NCBI RefSeq assembly: GCF_014775655.1
Contig: NZ_CP061274.1
Coordinates: 1-64,000, forward strand
Direction: 5' to 3'
DNA from: Clavibacter zhangzhiyongii
Lineage (GTDB): Bacteria; Actinomycetota; Actinomycetes; Actinomycetales; Microbacteriaceae
DNA length: 64,000 nucleotides
The notes below the pieces were generated by a model. The model was not told where the DNA came from. It did no database searches and saw only the letters and a program-made list of their open reading frames with translations. A program made the position numbers and the translations under genes. Of the stretch, positions 30,506 through 39,376 are shown piece by piece; positions within the stretch are counted from its first letter, which is position 1; the number at the start of each line of letters is the position of its first letter.

Positions 30506-32797
30506 GTGCCCCACCCGACGCTCGCCCCCGCCGCCCGCCCGCTCCGCGACGCCTCCGCCGACCGCCCCCCGACGGCACCCGCGGCGTCGGCCGCGTCCGG
30601 CGCGGCCGCGACCGCCGCGCGAGCTCCCGCCGCTCCGCCGAGCGTCGCCCGCTCCATCGGCCGCGCGCTCGCCCGGCACCCGCTGGCCGTCGCCGCGGTG
30701 CCGGCCGGCAGCGGGTGGATGGCGGTCCTCGCAGGGATGGGCGAGCTCGCGCACCCGGCGGCGACGGCCATCGCGGTGGCCGTGGCGGTCACGGTGCTCG
30801 CGTGGTCGGAGAGCCGCATCGGCGTCCTCCGCACCCTCGTCGTCGCCTGCCTCGGCTCGCTCGCCCCCGTCGCGGTCGCCGCCCTGCTGCTCGGCGTCGG
30901 CCTCGCGCTCGGCGACTTCTACTCGCAGATGGACGCGGCCGACCGGCTCTGGGCGCCCTCGGTCGTGATCGTCGCGGTCGCCGCCGCCGCCAGCCGCGGC
31001 CTCGCGCCCGCCCACCGCGACGGCCTCCGCGCGGCCGTGCTCGCCGCGGTGCTCGCGGGCCTGCTCGCCGGCGGCCACGGCGTCGACCTCACCCGCGGCG
31101 TCGCCCTCGTCATCGGGCTCGGGCTGGGGCGGCTCCTCGTGCCGCTCTCCGCGCGCCCCGCCTGGCAGGACGCCCAGGCCTCCAGCGCCCGCGTCGTCGC
31201 CGCCACCGTGCTCGGCACGGTCACGCTCAGCTGGTGGATCGCCGCCGTCTCGGGCGACGCGGTCGGCGTGCTCAGCATGATGGGCACGCTGCTGGATCCC
31301 GGCGCCACGGTCGGCGTGCTCGGCGCGCTCATCGTCGCGGTCGCGCTGCTGCTCCGCGGCCGCCGGCTCGGGTTCGTGATCGGCGTCGCCGCCCTCCTCC
31401 TCATCACCGGCCTGCTCGCCTGGTACTACACGGTCATCCCGCTCACCGAGGACTGGTTCACCTGGAGCGCCACGACCTGGACCGAGGTCGAGTGGCCCGT
31501 GCTGATGCTCAGCACCTGGCTCGTCCCCGCGGTCGCGCTCGTCGTGATCCTCGCCCGCCGCCGCTCCTTCACGAAGCGGGCCGTCGCCGAGGAGCGCTCG
31601 GCCGGCCGCGAGCGGGTGCTGGCGCAGCTGATGCGCTCGGACGCCGGATCGCTCGGCTTCATGGGCACCTGGTCGGGCAGCAGCCACTGGTTCGCGTCGG
31701 ACGAGGGCGACGCCTCCGCGTGCGGCGCCGTCGCGTACCGGTCCGCGCACGGCGTGGCCCTCACGGTCTCCGACCCGATCGCGTCCGCGGCCGACGCGTC
31801 CGCGACGATCCGCGGCTTCGCCCGGCACTGCTCCGCGCGCGGCCTGGTGCCCGCCTTCTACAGCATCCACTCGCGCGACCTGCCGGTCTTCGCGGAGCTC
31901 GGCTGGAGCGTCACGCCCGTCGCGGAGGAGGCGGTCATCGACCTCGCCGGGTTCTCGACCTCCGGCAAGCGCCGACAGGACCTCCGCACCGCCGCCAACC
32001 GGGCGTCGCGCGACGGCGTCGACGCGGTGTGGTCCACGTACCGCGGCCTGCCCGAGCCGCTCCGCCGCGCGGTCGACGCGCTGAGCGGCGACTGGGCCGA
32101 CGCCAAGGCGCTGCCCGAGATGGGCTTCACGCTCGGCGGCCTGCGCGAGCTCGACGACCCCGAGGTCCGGATGCTGCTCGCCGTCGACGCCGCCGGCGGC
32201 GTGCACGGCGTCACCAGCTGGCTGCCCGCCTACCGCGACGGCCGCCTCGTGGGACGCACCCTCGACGTGATGCGCCGCGGCGCCGACCCCATGCCCGGCG
32301 TGATGGAGTTCCTCATCGCGACCGCCGCCCGCGCCTTCCAGGAGGAGGGGCTCGAGTCGCTCAGCCTGTCGGGCACGCCGCTCGCCGGCATCGGCTCGAC
32401 CGCCGCGCACGGACCCGTCGACCGCGTCATCGCGCGCCTGCTGGCCGCGACCGGCCGCGTGCTCGAGCCCTCGTACGGCTTCACCTCGCTGCTGCGCTTC
32501 AAGGCCAAGTTCGACCCGCGGTACGAGACGCTGTGGCTCGCCTGCCCGAGCCCGGCCGACCTCGCGCCCATCGGCCGCGCGCTGACGACGGCGTACGTGC
32601 CCACGCTCCGCCTGCGGCAGCTCGTGGGCGCGCTCCGGGCGGCCGGCGCCCAGCGCGCGGGGGCCCGCCGGGAGGCGCGCGCGGCCCGTCGCGCCGCCGG
32701 ACGCGCGGCCCGGCGCGCTAGCCTCAGCCCGGCGGACGACAGCAGGGCGCAGACGGGCGCCGGCGTCGGATCCCGCGGCGAGGGGCGTCCGGCGTGA
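30506..32797 (+). CDS. MprF-like phosphatidylglycerol lysyltransferase (DUF2156)
   Basis: The protein likely transfers an amino acid from aminoacyl-tRNA to membrane phosphatidylglycerol, lowering surface charge and increasing resistance to cationic peptides. The 763 residues comprise about ten or more membrane helices (about 55-360) and a cytosolic GNAT-type DUF2156 domain (about 385-690) with GFMGTW, GVALTVSDPIA and LRFKAKFDPRYE. The tail is Arg/Ala-rich. The start GTG at 30506 follows AGACTGGATCC and has no Shine-Dalgarno. The stop shares GTGA with the response regulator, so regulator and target lie in one operon. No lysyl-tRNA synthetase domain is fused, unlike mycobacterial LysX. Confidence 0.85.
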   Translation: MPHPTLAPAARPLRDASADRPPTAPAASAASGAAATAARAPAAPPSVARSIGRALARHPLAVAAVPAGSGWMAVLAGMGELAHPAATAIAVAVAVTVLAWSESRIGVLRTLVVACLGSLAPVAVAALLLGVGLALGDFYSQMDAADRLWAPSVVIVAVAAAASRGLAPAHRDGLRAAVLAAVLAGLLAGGHGVDLTRGVALVIGLGLGRLLVPLSARPAWQDAQASSARVVAATVLGTVTLSWWIAAVSGDAVGVLSMMGTLLDPGATVGVLGALIVAVALLLRGRRLGFVIGVAALLLITGLLAWYYTVIPLTEDWFTWSATTWTEVEWPVLMLSTWLVPAVALVVILARRRSFTKRAVAEERSAGRERVLAQLMRSDAGSLGFMGTWSGSSHWFASDEGDASACGAVAYRSAHGVALTVSDPIASAADASATIRGFARHCSARGLVPAFYSIHSRDLPVFAELGWSVTPVAEEAVIDLAGFSTSGKRRQDLRTAANRASRDGVDAVWSTYRGLPEPLRRAVDALSGDWADAKALPEMGFTLGGLRELDDPEVRMLLAVDAAGGVHGVTSWLPAYRDGRLVGRTLDVMRRGADPMPGVMEFLIATAARAFQEEGLESLSLSGTPLAGIGSTAAHGPVDRVIARLLAATGRVLEPSYGFTSLLRFKAKFDPRYETLWLACPSPADLAPIGRALTTAYVPTLRLRQLVGALRAAGAQRAGARREARAARRAAGRAARRASLSPADDSRAQTGAGVGSRGEGRPA

Positions 32798-33477
32798 GCA
32801 CCGCATCCGACCCGCGCCGCCCGCTCGCGGCCGACGCCGTGGTGAGCGTCGTCGTGATCGACGACGAGTCGCTCGTGCGCTCGGGGATCGCGATGGTGCT
32901 CGAGGCGTCGCCGCGGATCGCCGTGAAGGCGGCCGTCTCCAGCGACACGGCCGTCGCGACCGTGCGGGAGCTCGCGCCCGACGTGGTGCTCCTCGACATC
33001 CGGATGCCCGCGCCCGACGGCCTCACGATCCTCGCCGCGCTGATGGCCGAGCCGCAGCCGCCCGCGGTGGCGATGCTGACGACGTTCGACACCGACGACC
33101 AGGTGCTCGAGGCGCTGCACCGCGGCGCGTCCGGCTTCCTGCTCAAGGACACGGATCCCGAGCAGCTCGCCCGGCACGTGCTCACGCTCGCGTCGGGCGG
33201 CATCGTGCTCGCGCCGGGCCTGCGGCCGGGACGCCTCTTCCGCTCCGTGGAGGACGACGCCCAGCGCGACCTCGTGGCCGCCCTCACCGACCGCGAGGTC
33301 ACCGTGCTGCGGGCCCTCGCGCGCGGGCTGTCGAACGCCGAGATCGGCGCGGAGTGCGGGCTCACGCTCGGCACGGTGAAGGAGACGGTGAGCTCCATCG
33401 TCCAGGCGCTCGGCGTCGGCTCGCGCGTGGAGGCGGCCGTCGTCGCGGACCGCGCCGGGCTCGTGCCGCGGCGGTGA
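32794..33477 (+). CDS. NarL/LuxR-family response regulator
   Basis: The 227-residue regulator has a receiver domain with acidic pocket VIDDE and phosphorylation site Asp68 (VVLLDIRMP), the switch Thr in MLTTF, and Lys in LLKD. A C-terminal LuxR helix-turn-helix domain (DREVTVLRALARGLSNAEI...) follows. It is translationally coupled to the lysyltransferase before it, and its histidine kinase follows 7 bases later. A cell-envelope stress role is inferred from context. Confidence 0.93.
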   Translation: MSTASDPRRPLAADAVVSVVVIDDESLVRSGIAMVLEASPRIAVKAAVSSDTAVATVRELAPDVVLLDIRMPAPDGLTILAALMAEPQPPAVAMLTTFDTDDQVLEALHRGASGFLLKDTDPEQLARHVLTLASGGIVLAPGLRPGRLFRSVEDDAQRDLVAALTDREVTVLRALARGLSNAEIGAECGLTLGTVKETVSSIVQALGVGSRVEAAVVADRAGLVPRR

Positions 33478-33484
33478 GCGGGCG

Positions 33485-34630
33485 GTGCGCGTGATCCGGC
33501 GCGCGGGCGGTCCCACGGGTCCCGCCGAGCGCACCGGCCGCGGGGTCGCCGCCGCGCGGATCCGCGCGGCCCTCGTCGACCTGCTCCTCGCGGGCATCGC
33601 CGTCACCGCGTCGTACCCGTTCATCGCCGCGGCCGACACGTCGTGGGACGCGACCGCGGGCGTCGTCGGGTGCCTCGGCCTGCTGCTCCGGAGGCGCTGG
33701 CCCTGGCTGGCGCTCGCCGCCGCGATCCCCGCGTTCTACGTCGGCATCGCGTACGTGCCCCTGATGGTCGCCCTGTTCGACCTGGGCCTGTCGCGCGCGG
33801 CGCGCTGGCGCGTCGCGGGGGGCAGCGCCGCGGCCGCCGTCGCGTACCTGGCGCCCGTCTGGCCGCCGGGGGACCTGCCGTCGTTCGTCGAGCCGCTCGT
33901 GGAGGCGACCCTCTACACGGTCGGGCCGGCGCTGCTCGGCGCGTTCCTCCGCGAGCGGCGGACGGCGGCGGCGCAGCTCCTCGAGCTGCGGGAGGCGCAG
34001 AGCCTCGGGCAGCGGCAGGCGGCCCAGGTGGCGCTGGCGCGGGAGCGTGCGGTGCTCGCGCGCGAGATGCACGACGTGGTCTCGCACCAGGTCAGCCTCA
34101 TCGCGGTGCAGGCCGGGGCGATGCAGGTGGGTGCGGCCGACGAGCGCTCGCGGGAGGCCGCGCGCACGATCCGCGGCCTCAGCACGGTCACGCTCGAGGA
34201 GCTGCGGGGCATGGTCGAGCTGCTGCGCGCGGCGGGCGGCGACCGGCGCGAGCTGGCGCCGCAGCCGACGCTCCGGGACGTGCCGGCGCTCGTGCCGGCC
34301 AGCGGGATCCGCGTCGCGTGCGACCTCCGCCTCCCCGACGACCTCCCCGCCGCCGCGCAGCGGGCCGTCTACCGCACGGTGCAGGAGGGCCTCACGAACG
34401 CGCGCAAGCACGCGACGGGGGCGGACGTGCGCATCGACGGGCGGCTCGAGGCCGGGCACGTGGTGCTCGAGGTCGACGCGGGCGCGCCCACGATGCCGCT
34501 GCTCGAGCTGCCGAGCGGCCGCCACGGGCTCACCGGCCTGCGCGAGCGCGCCCAGCTGCTCGGCGGGACGCTCACGGCGGAGCAGCGCGGCGACGGATCC
34601 CACCTGCTGCGGATGCGCTTCCCGCTCTGA
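33485..34630 (+). CDS. Sensor histidine kinase, HisKA_3 type
   Basis: The 381-residue kinase has four or five N-terminal membrane helices (about 27-155) with little extracellular sequence, which suggests intramembrane sensing. A helical dimerisation domain carries the phospho-acceptor His196 (REMHDVVSHQ). The ATPase domain has an N-box (EGLTNARKHA) and G-box (GLTGLRERAQLLGG). It starts at GTG, 7 bases after the response regulator. Low-substrate NarL-type pairs next to MprF genes commonly respond to antimicrobial peptides. Confidence 0.92.
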   Translation: MRVIRRAGGPTGPAERTGRGVAAARIRAALVDLLLAGIAVTASYPFIAAADTSWDATAGVVGCLGLLLRRRWPWLALAAAIPAFYVGIAYVPLMVALFDLGLSRAARWRVAGGSAAAAVAYLAPVWPPGDLPSFVEPLVEATLYTVGPALLGAFLRERRTAAAQLLELREAQSLGQRQAAQVALARERAVLAREMHDVVSHQVSLIAVQAGAMQVGAADERSREAARTIRGLSTVTLEELRGMVELLRAAGGDRRELAPQPTLRDVPALVPASGIRVACDLRLPDDLPAAAQRAVYRTVQEGLTNARKHATGADVRIDGRLEAGHVVLEVDAGAPTMPLLELPSGRHGLTGLRERAQLLGGTLTAEQRGDGSHLLRMRFPL

Positions 34631-34670
34631 GGGCGGCGGGCCGCCGTGCGGATGCGGGGTCCGCGACGCG

Positions 34671-34793
34671 TCAGCCCTGGCGCGCCTTGTTCCGCGGGGT
34701 CAGCTTGTTGATGACGAAGACGCGGCCGCGGCGGCGCACGACCTGCGCACCGGGCAGCTTCTTGAGGGCCTTGATCGAGTTGCGCACCTTCAT
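34671..34793 (-). CDS. rpmJ: Ribosomal protein bL36, cysteine-free paralogue
   Basis: The 40-residue protein [18 protein letters not shown]... is bL36 but lacks the four zinc ligands (Cys/His) of the primary form. This is the C-minus type that replaces zinc-containing L36 under zinc shortage. It has an AGAAAGGA ribosome binding site and, just upstream, a palindrome GAGAACAGTTCTC. The gene is alone and divergent from recQ. The primary L36 should be elsewhere in the genome with the rpsM cluster. Confidence 0.93.
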   Translation of the reverse strand: MKVRNSIKALKKLPGAQVVRRRGRVFVINKLTPRNKARQG

Positions 34794-34807
34794 GGCGATC
34801 CTTTCTT

Positions 34808-34820
34808 GAGAACAGTTCTC
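34808..34820. promoter_or_regulatory. Palindromic operator candidate of rpmJ (Zur-like)
   Basis: GAGAACAGTTCTC is a perfect 6-1-6 palindrome that starts 14 bases ahead of the rpmJ ATG. C-minus ribosomal protein genes are usually repressed by Zur, and the outline TGAnAAnnnnTTnTCn partly fits actinobacterial Zur boxes. Zur assignment is inferred. Confidence 0.5.
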
Positions 34821-34941
34821 GATAGCGTAGCGCCTCTCGGGAGCCGCGGCGGCGCGCCCGGACGCCGGCGAGGGTGACGGTCCGCCGAGAGGCGGGGCGG
34901 CCGACCTGGGCAGCGCCCGGCGCGCGGCGTTCAGTGGGGAG

Positions 34942-36747
34942 GTGAAGCAGAACCGCACCGAGGGCACGACCCGCTCGACCCGCACCGCCACCCGCCGCCC
35001 CGCCGAGGACCGCGCGCCCGCTCCGGGCCCAGCCGCCGAGGATCCGGCCGTCGTCCCCGAGCCCGCGCCGGGACCCGAGCCCGAGGACGCGCTGCGCGTC
35101 GCCCGCGAGGCCTTCGGCTGGGACGAGCTGCACGACGGCCAGGTGCGCACGATCGGTTCGCTCGTCCGCGGCCGCGACGCGCTCGTCGTGATGCCCACGG
35201 GCTACGGCAAGTCCGCCATCTACCAGGTCGCGACCGTGCTGATGGAGGGCCTGACCGTCGTCGTCTCGCCCCTCATCGCGCTGCAGGCCGACCAGGTGCA
35301 GAACCTCGAGGACGCGGCCGCGGCGCCGCCCGCGCGCGTGATCAACAGCACGATCCGCGGGAAGGCCCTCGAGGAGGCGTGGGCGACGATCGAGGAGCCC
35401 GGCGCCCGGATCGTCTTCCTCACGCCCGAGCAGCTGGCCCGCGACGAGGTCGTCGAGCGGCTCGTGGCGCGCGGGGTGTCGCTCGTGGTGATCGACGAGG
35501 CGCACTGCGTCGCGTCGTGGGGCCACGACTTCCGGCCCGACTACCTGGGGCTCGGCGGCGTGGTCGACGCGCTCGGGCACCCGCCGACCGTCGCGATGAC
35601 GGCGACGGGATCCACGCCCATCCGCACCGAGATCGAGCAGCGGCTCGGGCTGCGCGACCCGTTCGTGCTGTCCAGCGGCTTCGACCGGCCGAACATCCGG
35701 CTCGAGGTGCGCCGGCACACCGAGGACGCGGAGAAGCGGCGCGCGATCGTCGCCCACGTCGCGGAGCAGACGCAGCCGGGCCTCGTCTACGTCGCGACGC
35801 GCAAGGACGCCGAGGTGTACGCCGAGGAGATCCGGGCCGCGGGCCTGCGGGTCGACGCGTACCACGCGGGGCTCCCGGCCGCCGAGCGCGAGCGCGTGCA
35901 GCAGGGGTTCCACGAGGACGCCGTGGACGTGGTGGTCGCGACGAGCGCGTTCGGCATGGGGATCGACAAGCCGACCGTGCGGTACGTCATCCACGCGGCG
36001 CCGCCCGAGTCGGTCGACGCGTACTACCAGGAGGTGGGTCGCGCGGGCCGCGACGGGGAGCCGGCCGTGGGGATCCTGCACTACCGGCAGGAGGACCTCG
36101 GCCTCCGCCGCTTCTTCGCGGCGCGCACGCCGAGGCCCGCGAGCCTGCGCGACGTGTACGCGGCCGTCGCGGTGGCCGGCGTCGACGGACCCGTGCGGCC
36201 CGCCGCCGTCGCCGAGCGGGCCGGCATGTCGGCGCGGACCGTCGGCGGGGTGCTCAACCTGCTCGTGGACGCGGGCGTGCTCGGATCCGATCGCGACGGC
36301 GCGTTCGTGACGGAGGAGCTGGATCCGCGCGAGGCCGCCGCCCGCGCCAAGGAGGTGGCCGCGGAGCGCGAGCGCATCGAGGTCTCGCGCCTGGAGATGA
36401 TGCGCGGCTACGCCGAGGCGCCGCACTGCCGCCGCCAGTACCTGCTCGGCTACTTCGGCGAGGACTCCCCGGAGCGCTGCGGCAACTGCGACGTGTGCGA
36501 CCGGCTCGACGAGGACGACGCGCACGAGGAGGCGATGGGGACGGCGGACGCGGCTCCCGACGCCGCCGACGCGGGCGCCTCCGACGAGGCGTTCCCCGCG
36601 CAGTCGCAGGTCACCCACGCGGAGTGGGGGCCCGGCACCGTGATGAGCACGGAGGACGACCGGATCACCGTCTTCTTCGAGAAGGAGGGGTACCGCGTGC
36701 TGTCGCGGAAGCTGGTGGAGGAGGGGGAGCTGCTGCGGCCGAGCTGA
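34942..36747 (+). CDS. recQ: ATP-dependent DNA helicase RecQ
   Basis: RecQ unwinds DNA during repair and fork restart. The 601-residue protein has a disordered acidic/Pro N-terminus (about 50 residues), a DEAH-type helicase core with Walker [13 protein letters not shown] ([18 protein letters not shown]) and QxxGRAGR ([10 protein letters not shown]). A zinc-binding region follows ([12 protein letters not shown]...CGNCDVC). An HRDC domain is missing. A DUF3553-like beta domain ([17 protein letters not shown]) closes the protein. The GTG start has GGAGG just upstream. Confidence 0.95.
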   Translation: MKQNRTEGTTRSTRTATRRPAEDRAPAPGPAAEDPAVVPEPAPGPEPEDALRVAREAFGWDELHDGQVRTIGSLVRGRDALVVMPTGYGKSAIYQVATVLMEGLTVVVSPLIALQADQVQNLEDAAAAPPARVINSTIRGKALEEAWATIEEPGARIVFLTPEQLARDEVVERLVARGVSLVVIDEAHCVASWGHDFRPDYLGLGGVVDALGHPPTVAMTATGSTPIRTEIEQRLGLRDPFVLSSGFDRPNIRLEVRRHTEDAEKRRAIVAHVAEQTQPGLVYVATRKDAEVYAEEIRAAGLRVDAYHAGLPAAERERVQQGFHEDAVDVVVATSAFGMGIDKPTVRYVIHAAPPESVDAYYQEVGRAGRDGEPAVGILHYRQEDLGLRRFFAARTPRPASLRDVYAAVAVAGVDGPVRPAAVAERAGMSARTVGGVLNLLVDAGVLGSDRDGAFVTEELDPREAAARAKEVAAERERIEVSRLEMMRGYAEAPHCRRQYLLGYFGEDSPERCGNCDVCDRLDEDDAHEEAMGTADAAPDAADAGASDEAFPAQSQVTHAEWGPGTVMSTEDDRITVFFEKEGYRVLSRKLVEEGELLRPS

Positions 36748-36856
36748 GGCGCGTGCGCGTCGCGCGCGGACCCGCGCGTGCGCGTCGTCGCCCGCGCCGG
36801 GCGCGGGCGATGTCAAGGCCCTCGGCGCCGGGGCGGCACGCTCCTACCGTGGCGGC

Positions 36857-37192
36857 ATGAAGCACATCACCTACGCCGAGAAGTCCCTCCTCGTGGGCGA
36901 CGCCACGGCCGACGCCCTGCTCGAGTACGCCGCCGCCCTCTCCTCCCGCGGACGCGGGGAGGCCATCACCGTGCACGCGATCAGCTCGGACGGGGACGAG
37001 GTGGACGCGACGTTCCTGCTCGGCGCCGGCGCCCCGTTCATGGCCGAGAGCACGACGAGCACCATCCCCGAGCCCGACAACGACGCGACGGTCGACGCCA
37101 TCCGGGCGGATCTGCAGCGCATGCAGCACCCGGAGCCGGTGGGCGCCGACGACGACGACCACGGCGACCTGCACGCGTACGCCGACATCTGA
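36857..37192 (+). CDS. Small conserved protein, function unknown
   Basis: The 111-residue protein starts MKHITYAEKSLLVGDATADALLEYAAALSS and ends with an acidic tail (about 90-111). The N-terminal half looks like a compact alpha/beta domain. Homologues of this style are a recurrent Microbacteriaceae-only family as far as I recall, with no known role. No Shine-Dalgarno is present. A TGTCAAGGCC motif at 36811 and CTCCTACC near 36841 may form the promoter. It is the first of several small genes. Confidence 0.75.
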   Translation: MKHITYAEKSLLVGDATADALLEYAAALSSRGRGEAITVHAISSDGDEVDATFLLGAGAPFMAESTTSTIPEPDNDATVDAIRADLQRMQHPEPVGADDDDHGDLHAYADI

Positions 37193-37692
37193 CCGCACGA
37201 CGGGACGGCGGCGTCCTGATGCGGGCGCGGATTGTCAAGGCCCCGGGGGCTTCTCGCGCTCCGCCGCGACGCTCCCTACTCTTGCCCGCAGGACGGCCTA
37301 CCCGGACCGTCCGATCCCACGACGCCGGCTCGTGACCGAAGCCCCCGTAGAGGCCACCGGACCGCGTCACCATGCACCGGACCCGAACGCGGTGCGGGAT
37401 CCCGCCCGGGACGGCGCCTTCCCCCAGCGCCGTCCCGGGCACACCGCTCCGCGGGAGCGCGGCTGGGCCGACGGCATCCACCGCACCGGCATCCGCCGAT
37501 CCCGCGGATCGAGGCGAGCCGAGACGCTCATTCGTCCGTAAGGTCGTGATCACGCCCTGATGGACACCGGTCGCGTGATCACGTCCACATCGAGCACGCG
37601 GACCACGGGGTGCGAGGCCCCGGACCCGGGTCATGCTCCACGGGCCGTCTCACGGGACCCCCCCCGTGAGTGACATCACGAAGGAGCCAGCG
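37193..37692. other. 500-bp gap before a small-protein gene, with operator-like palindromes
   Basis: A few short open frames exist, including one of 69 codons at 37332-37541, but none has a convincing start or conserved look. The region has a copy of the TGTCAAGGCC motif (37233-37242) and two perfect palindromes CGTGATCACG (37545-37554 and 37574-37583). The rest shows nothing I can assign. Confidence 0.55.
37545..37583. promoter_or_regulatory. Pair of CGTGATCACG palindromes
   Basis: Two perfect 10-bp palindromes start 29 bases apart, 110-150 bases upstream of the gene at 37693. This paired arrangement looks like a dimeric-regulator operator. Confidence 0.5.
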
Positions 37693-38001
37693 ATGGGCCA
37701 GTTCACGTACAACACCTCGATCCGCACCGAGATCGACGACCGCGCCCTCGCTCACCTGCAGATCGTGATGATCAACAAGCTCCGTCGCCGGGAGGGCTTC
37801 GCGTTCTCGTGGAAGAACCCCGCGTCCGAGGGCGACGGGCGCCGCACCGCGTGGATCTCCCCGGAGATCCCGATCCTGTTCGCGTTCAGCGGCGGTCGCC
37901 CGCCCGCGATCAACGTCGCGTGGGTGGAGGCGCTGATGCAGGTGGCCAACACGTCCGCCGGACTGCACCTGATCGCGGAGCCGGAGCCCGGCGTGCACTG
38001 A
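37693..38001 (+). CDS. DUF7882-type small protein
   Basis: The 102-residue protein (MGQFTYNTSIRTEIDDRALAH...) belongs to a small family frequent in Microbacteriaceae. It is often mislabelled ATP-dependent DNA ligase, although it has no ligase motif. Conserved features are DDRxLAHLQxV, KLRRxEGFxFSWK, and IPxxFxFxGxRPPxxNxxWVEALxxxAN. The ATG has AAGGAG 6 bases ahead. The role is unknown. The small globular fold is predicted to be cytoplasmic. Confidence 0.85.
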   Translation: MGQFTYNTSIRTEIDDRALAHLQIVMINKLRRREGFAFSWKNPASEGDGRRTAWISPEIPILFAFSGGRPPAINVAWVEALMQVANTSAGLHLIAEPEPGVH

Positions 38002-38135
38002 CGCCCGCGCGCGTCCATCGCGCTCCGCTCCGGCCGTCGCCCGCCCCCGCGGGCACGACGAGCCGCCCCGACTCCCGCGACGCATCCGTCGCCGCGGTGG
38101 CCTCTGCTCCACCACGCCTCGACAGGAAGCCGATC

Positions 38136-38402
38136 ATGGCCATCACCAACCTCCCCTACGACGACGACCTCATCCTCGAGGGCGTCCGCGCCACCACCGC
38201 CATCAGCGAGGAGACCCGGGACGTGCAGGTCGACTTCACGACCGCGGGCACGTCCACGGAGGACGTCGCGCGCATCTCGGTCACGACCACCTGGACGGTC
38301 CCCGCGGCCGACGCCGTGCGGATCCTCGTCGCCGCCATCCCCGCGGGAACCGCGCACGAGGTCCCCGCCGGCGACCCCGCAGCGGACCTGCCGGCCCTCT
38401 GA
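38136..38402 (+). CDS. Small protein, function unknown
   Basis: The 88-residue acidic protein (MAITNLPYDDDLILEGVR...) is rich in Thr/Ala and beta-strand-like, with a Pro/Ala tail. It has an AGGAAG site 6 bases before its ATG and codon use like its neighbours. I recognise no family. It lies 134 bases after the DUF7882 gene, probably in the same transcription unit. Confidence 0.7.
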   Translation: MAITNLPYDDDLILEGVRATTAISEETRDVQVDFTTAGTSTEDVARISVTTTWTVPAADAVRILVAAIPAGTAHEVPAGDPAADLPAL

Positions 38403-38418
38403 CGCGCAGGCCGCGCCG

Positions 38419-38688
38419 TCAGAGGAAGCTGACCAGGCCCACGTCGATGCCCGCCGAGCCGGGGAGCTGCTCCGCGTCGTCGTCCTCGGCGGCCTCGGAG
38501 ACCGCGAACTCGACCGTCGTGCCCGGACCGATCAGCACCGACACGTCGCCGCGTCCGATGGCCGTGAAGTCCAGGAAGCACGGTGCGCCGCCGGCCGCCT
38601 CGAGGATCACGGACTTGAGGACGGCGACGTCCTGGTCGGCGTCGAGGCGGAACGTGCGCCCGTCGACGCGGAGACTCGTGTGCAGCAT
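38419..38688 (-). CDS. Small protein, function unknown
   Basis: The 89-residue protein (MLHTSLRVDGRTFRLDADQDVAVL...) is predicted to be alpha/beta with an acidic C-terminal third. Small proteins starting MLHTxLxVDGRTFRL occur in related genera. The start was chosen at the internal Met (38688) because the upstream part of the frame is not protein-like. It is convergent with the previous gene, 16 bases apart. Confidence 0.65.
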   Translation of the reverse strand: MLHTSLRVDGRTFRLDADQDVAVLKSVILEAAGGAPCFLDFTAIGRGDVSVLIGPGTTVEFAVSEAAEDDDAEQLPGSAGIDVGLVSFL

Positions 38689-38877
38689 GGGACCCCCGGG
38701 ATCGTCATGAGCGCCGGGGACGTCCCGGCGCAGCAGCGGACCGTCCACGGGGTCTGGGCAGAACGAGCTCGCTGCTCGGGACGATACTCCTGACGCCTCC
38801 CCGTCGCCCGGCGAGCTCCGGGACGCTCAGGGACACGTCGCCTCGCGCTCCGCCGCGACCTCGACCAGGGTGGGTCC

Positions 38878-39093
38878 ATGCACCTCTCCTTCCTGCACGG
38901 CAGCCGCTGGATCGCCTACGGGACCGCGGCGGCCGTCGGCCTCGCGGGTCTCGCCGGCCTCGTGGTGGGGAACCCGCGGGGGTGGATCCCGATCGCAATC
39001 GCCGTGCTCGTCGCGCTCTTCCAGCGGCTCGTCTCCCGGGACGTGCGGCGGGCGCGCGACGCCGGCACGGATCCCCGCGACACCGTCGGCTGA
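38878..39093 (+). CDS. Small two-pass membrane protein
   Basis: The 71-residue protein (MHLSFLHGSRWIAYG...) has two hydrophobic segments (about 11-29 and 34-50) and a charged tail. The start lacks an obvious Shine-Dalgarno. It sits at the end of the small-gene cluster. No family is recognised, and it is less certain than its neighbours. Confidence 0.5.
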   Translation: MHLSFLHGSRWIAYGTAAAVGLAGLAGLVVGNPRGWIPIAIAVLVALFQRLVSRDVRRARDAGTDPRDTVG

Positions 39094-39106
39094 GCACGCG
39101 GCCCGG

Positions 39107-39145
39107 CCGCACTGCCCAGCCGCACGGCCTAGCCGCACGCCCTAG
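39107..39145. repeat. Three 13-bp tandem repeats
   Basis: Units CCGCACTGCCCAG, CCGCACGGCCTAG and CCGCACGCCCTAG follow each other without gaps, upstream of glsA. A run of alternating ATGC (39158-39174) follows. Confidence 0.8.
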
Positions 39146-39376
39146 CCGGGAAACGTCGATGCGCATGCATGCATCTCGGCGTGGCCTACGTTGTCAACAG
39201 CGGGATGAGCCCTTCGGGTGGGCCGTCCTCGCTTCGGGTCGGCGTCTCGGGGAGACGTCTCGACCGCCCGGTCCTCCGTGCACGGAGGCCGGGCCACTCT
39301 CGTCCGCCGTGGAGCGCGGCAGGCGCACGAGGCGGCCGGCCGCCCCAGCCGCCCCGGCCGCTGGCAGGCTCGGAGG

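Noticed and set aside
34808-34820. SOS (LexA) box for recQ
   Set aside because: Half-sites GAAC and GTTC are only one base apart, whereas actinobacterial LexA boxes need a 4-base centre. The site also sits next to rpmJ.
37332-37541. 69-codon open frame in the small-gene cluster
   Set aside because: No ribosome binding site, Arg/Pro/His-rich composition, and overlap with several other random frames make it unlikely.
39218-39376. N-terminal extension of glutaminase
   Set aside because: The extra 53 residues are Arg/Gly-rich and unlike glutaminases. The ATG at 39377 gives the normal length and a plausible -10.
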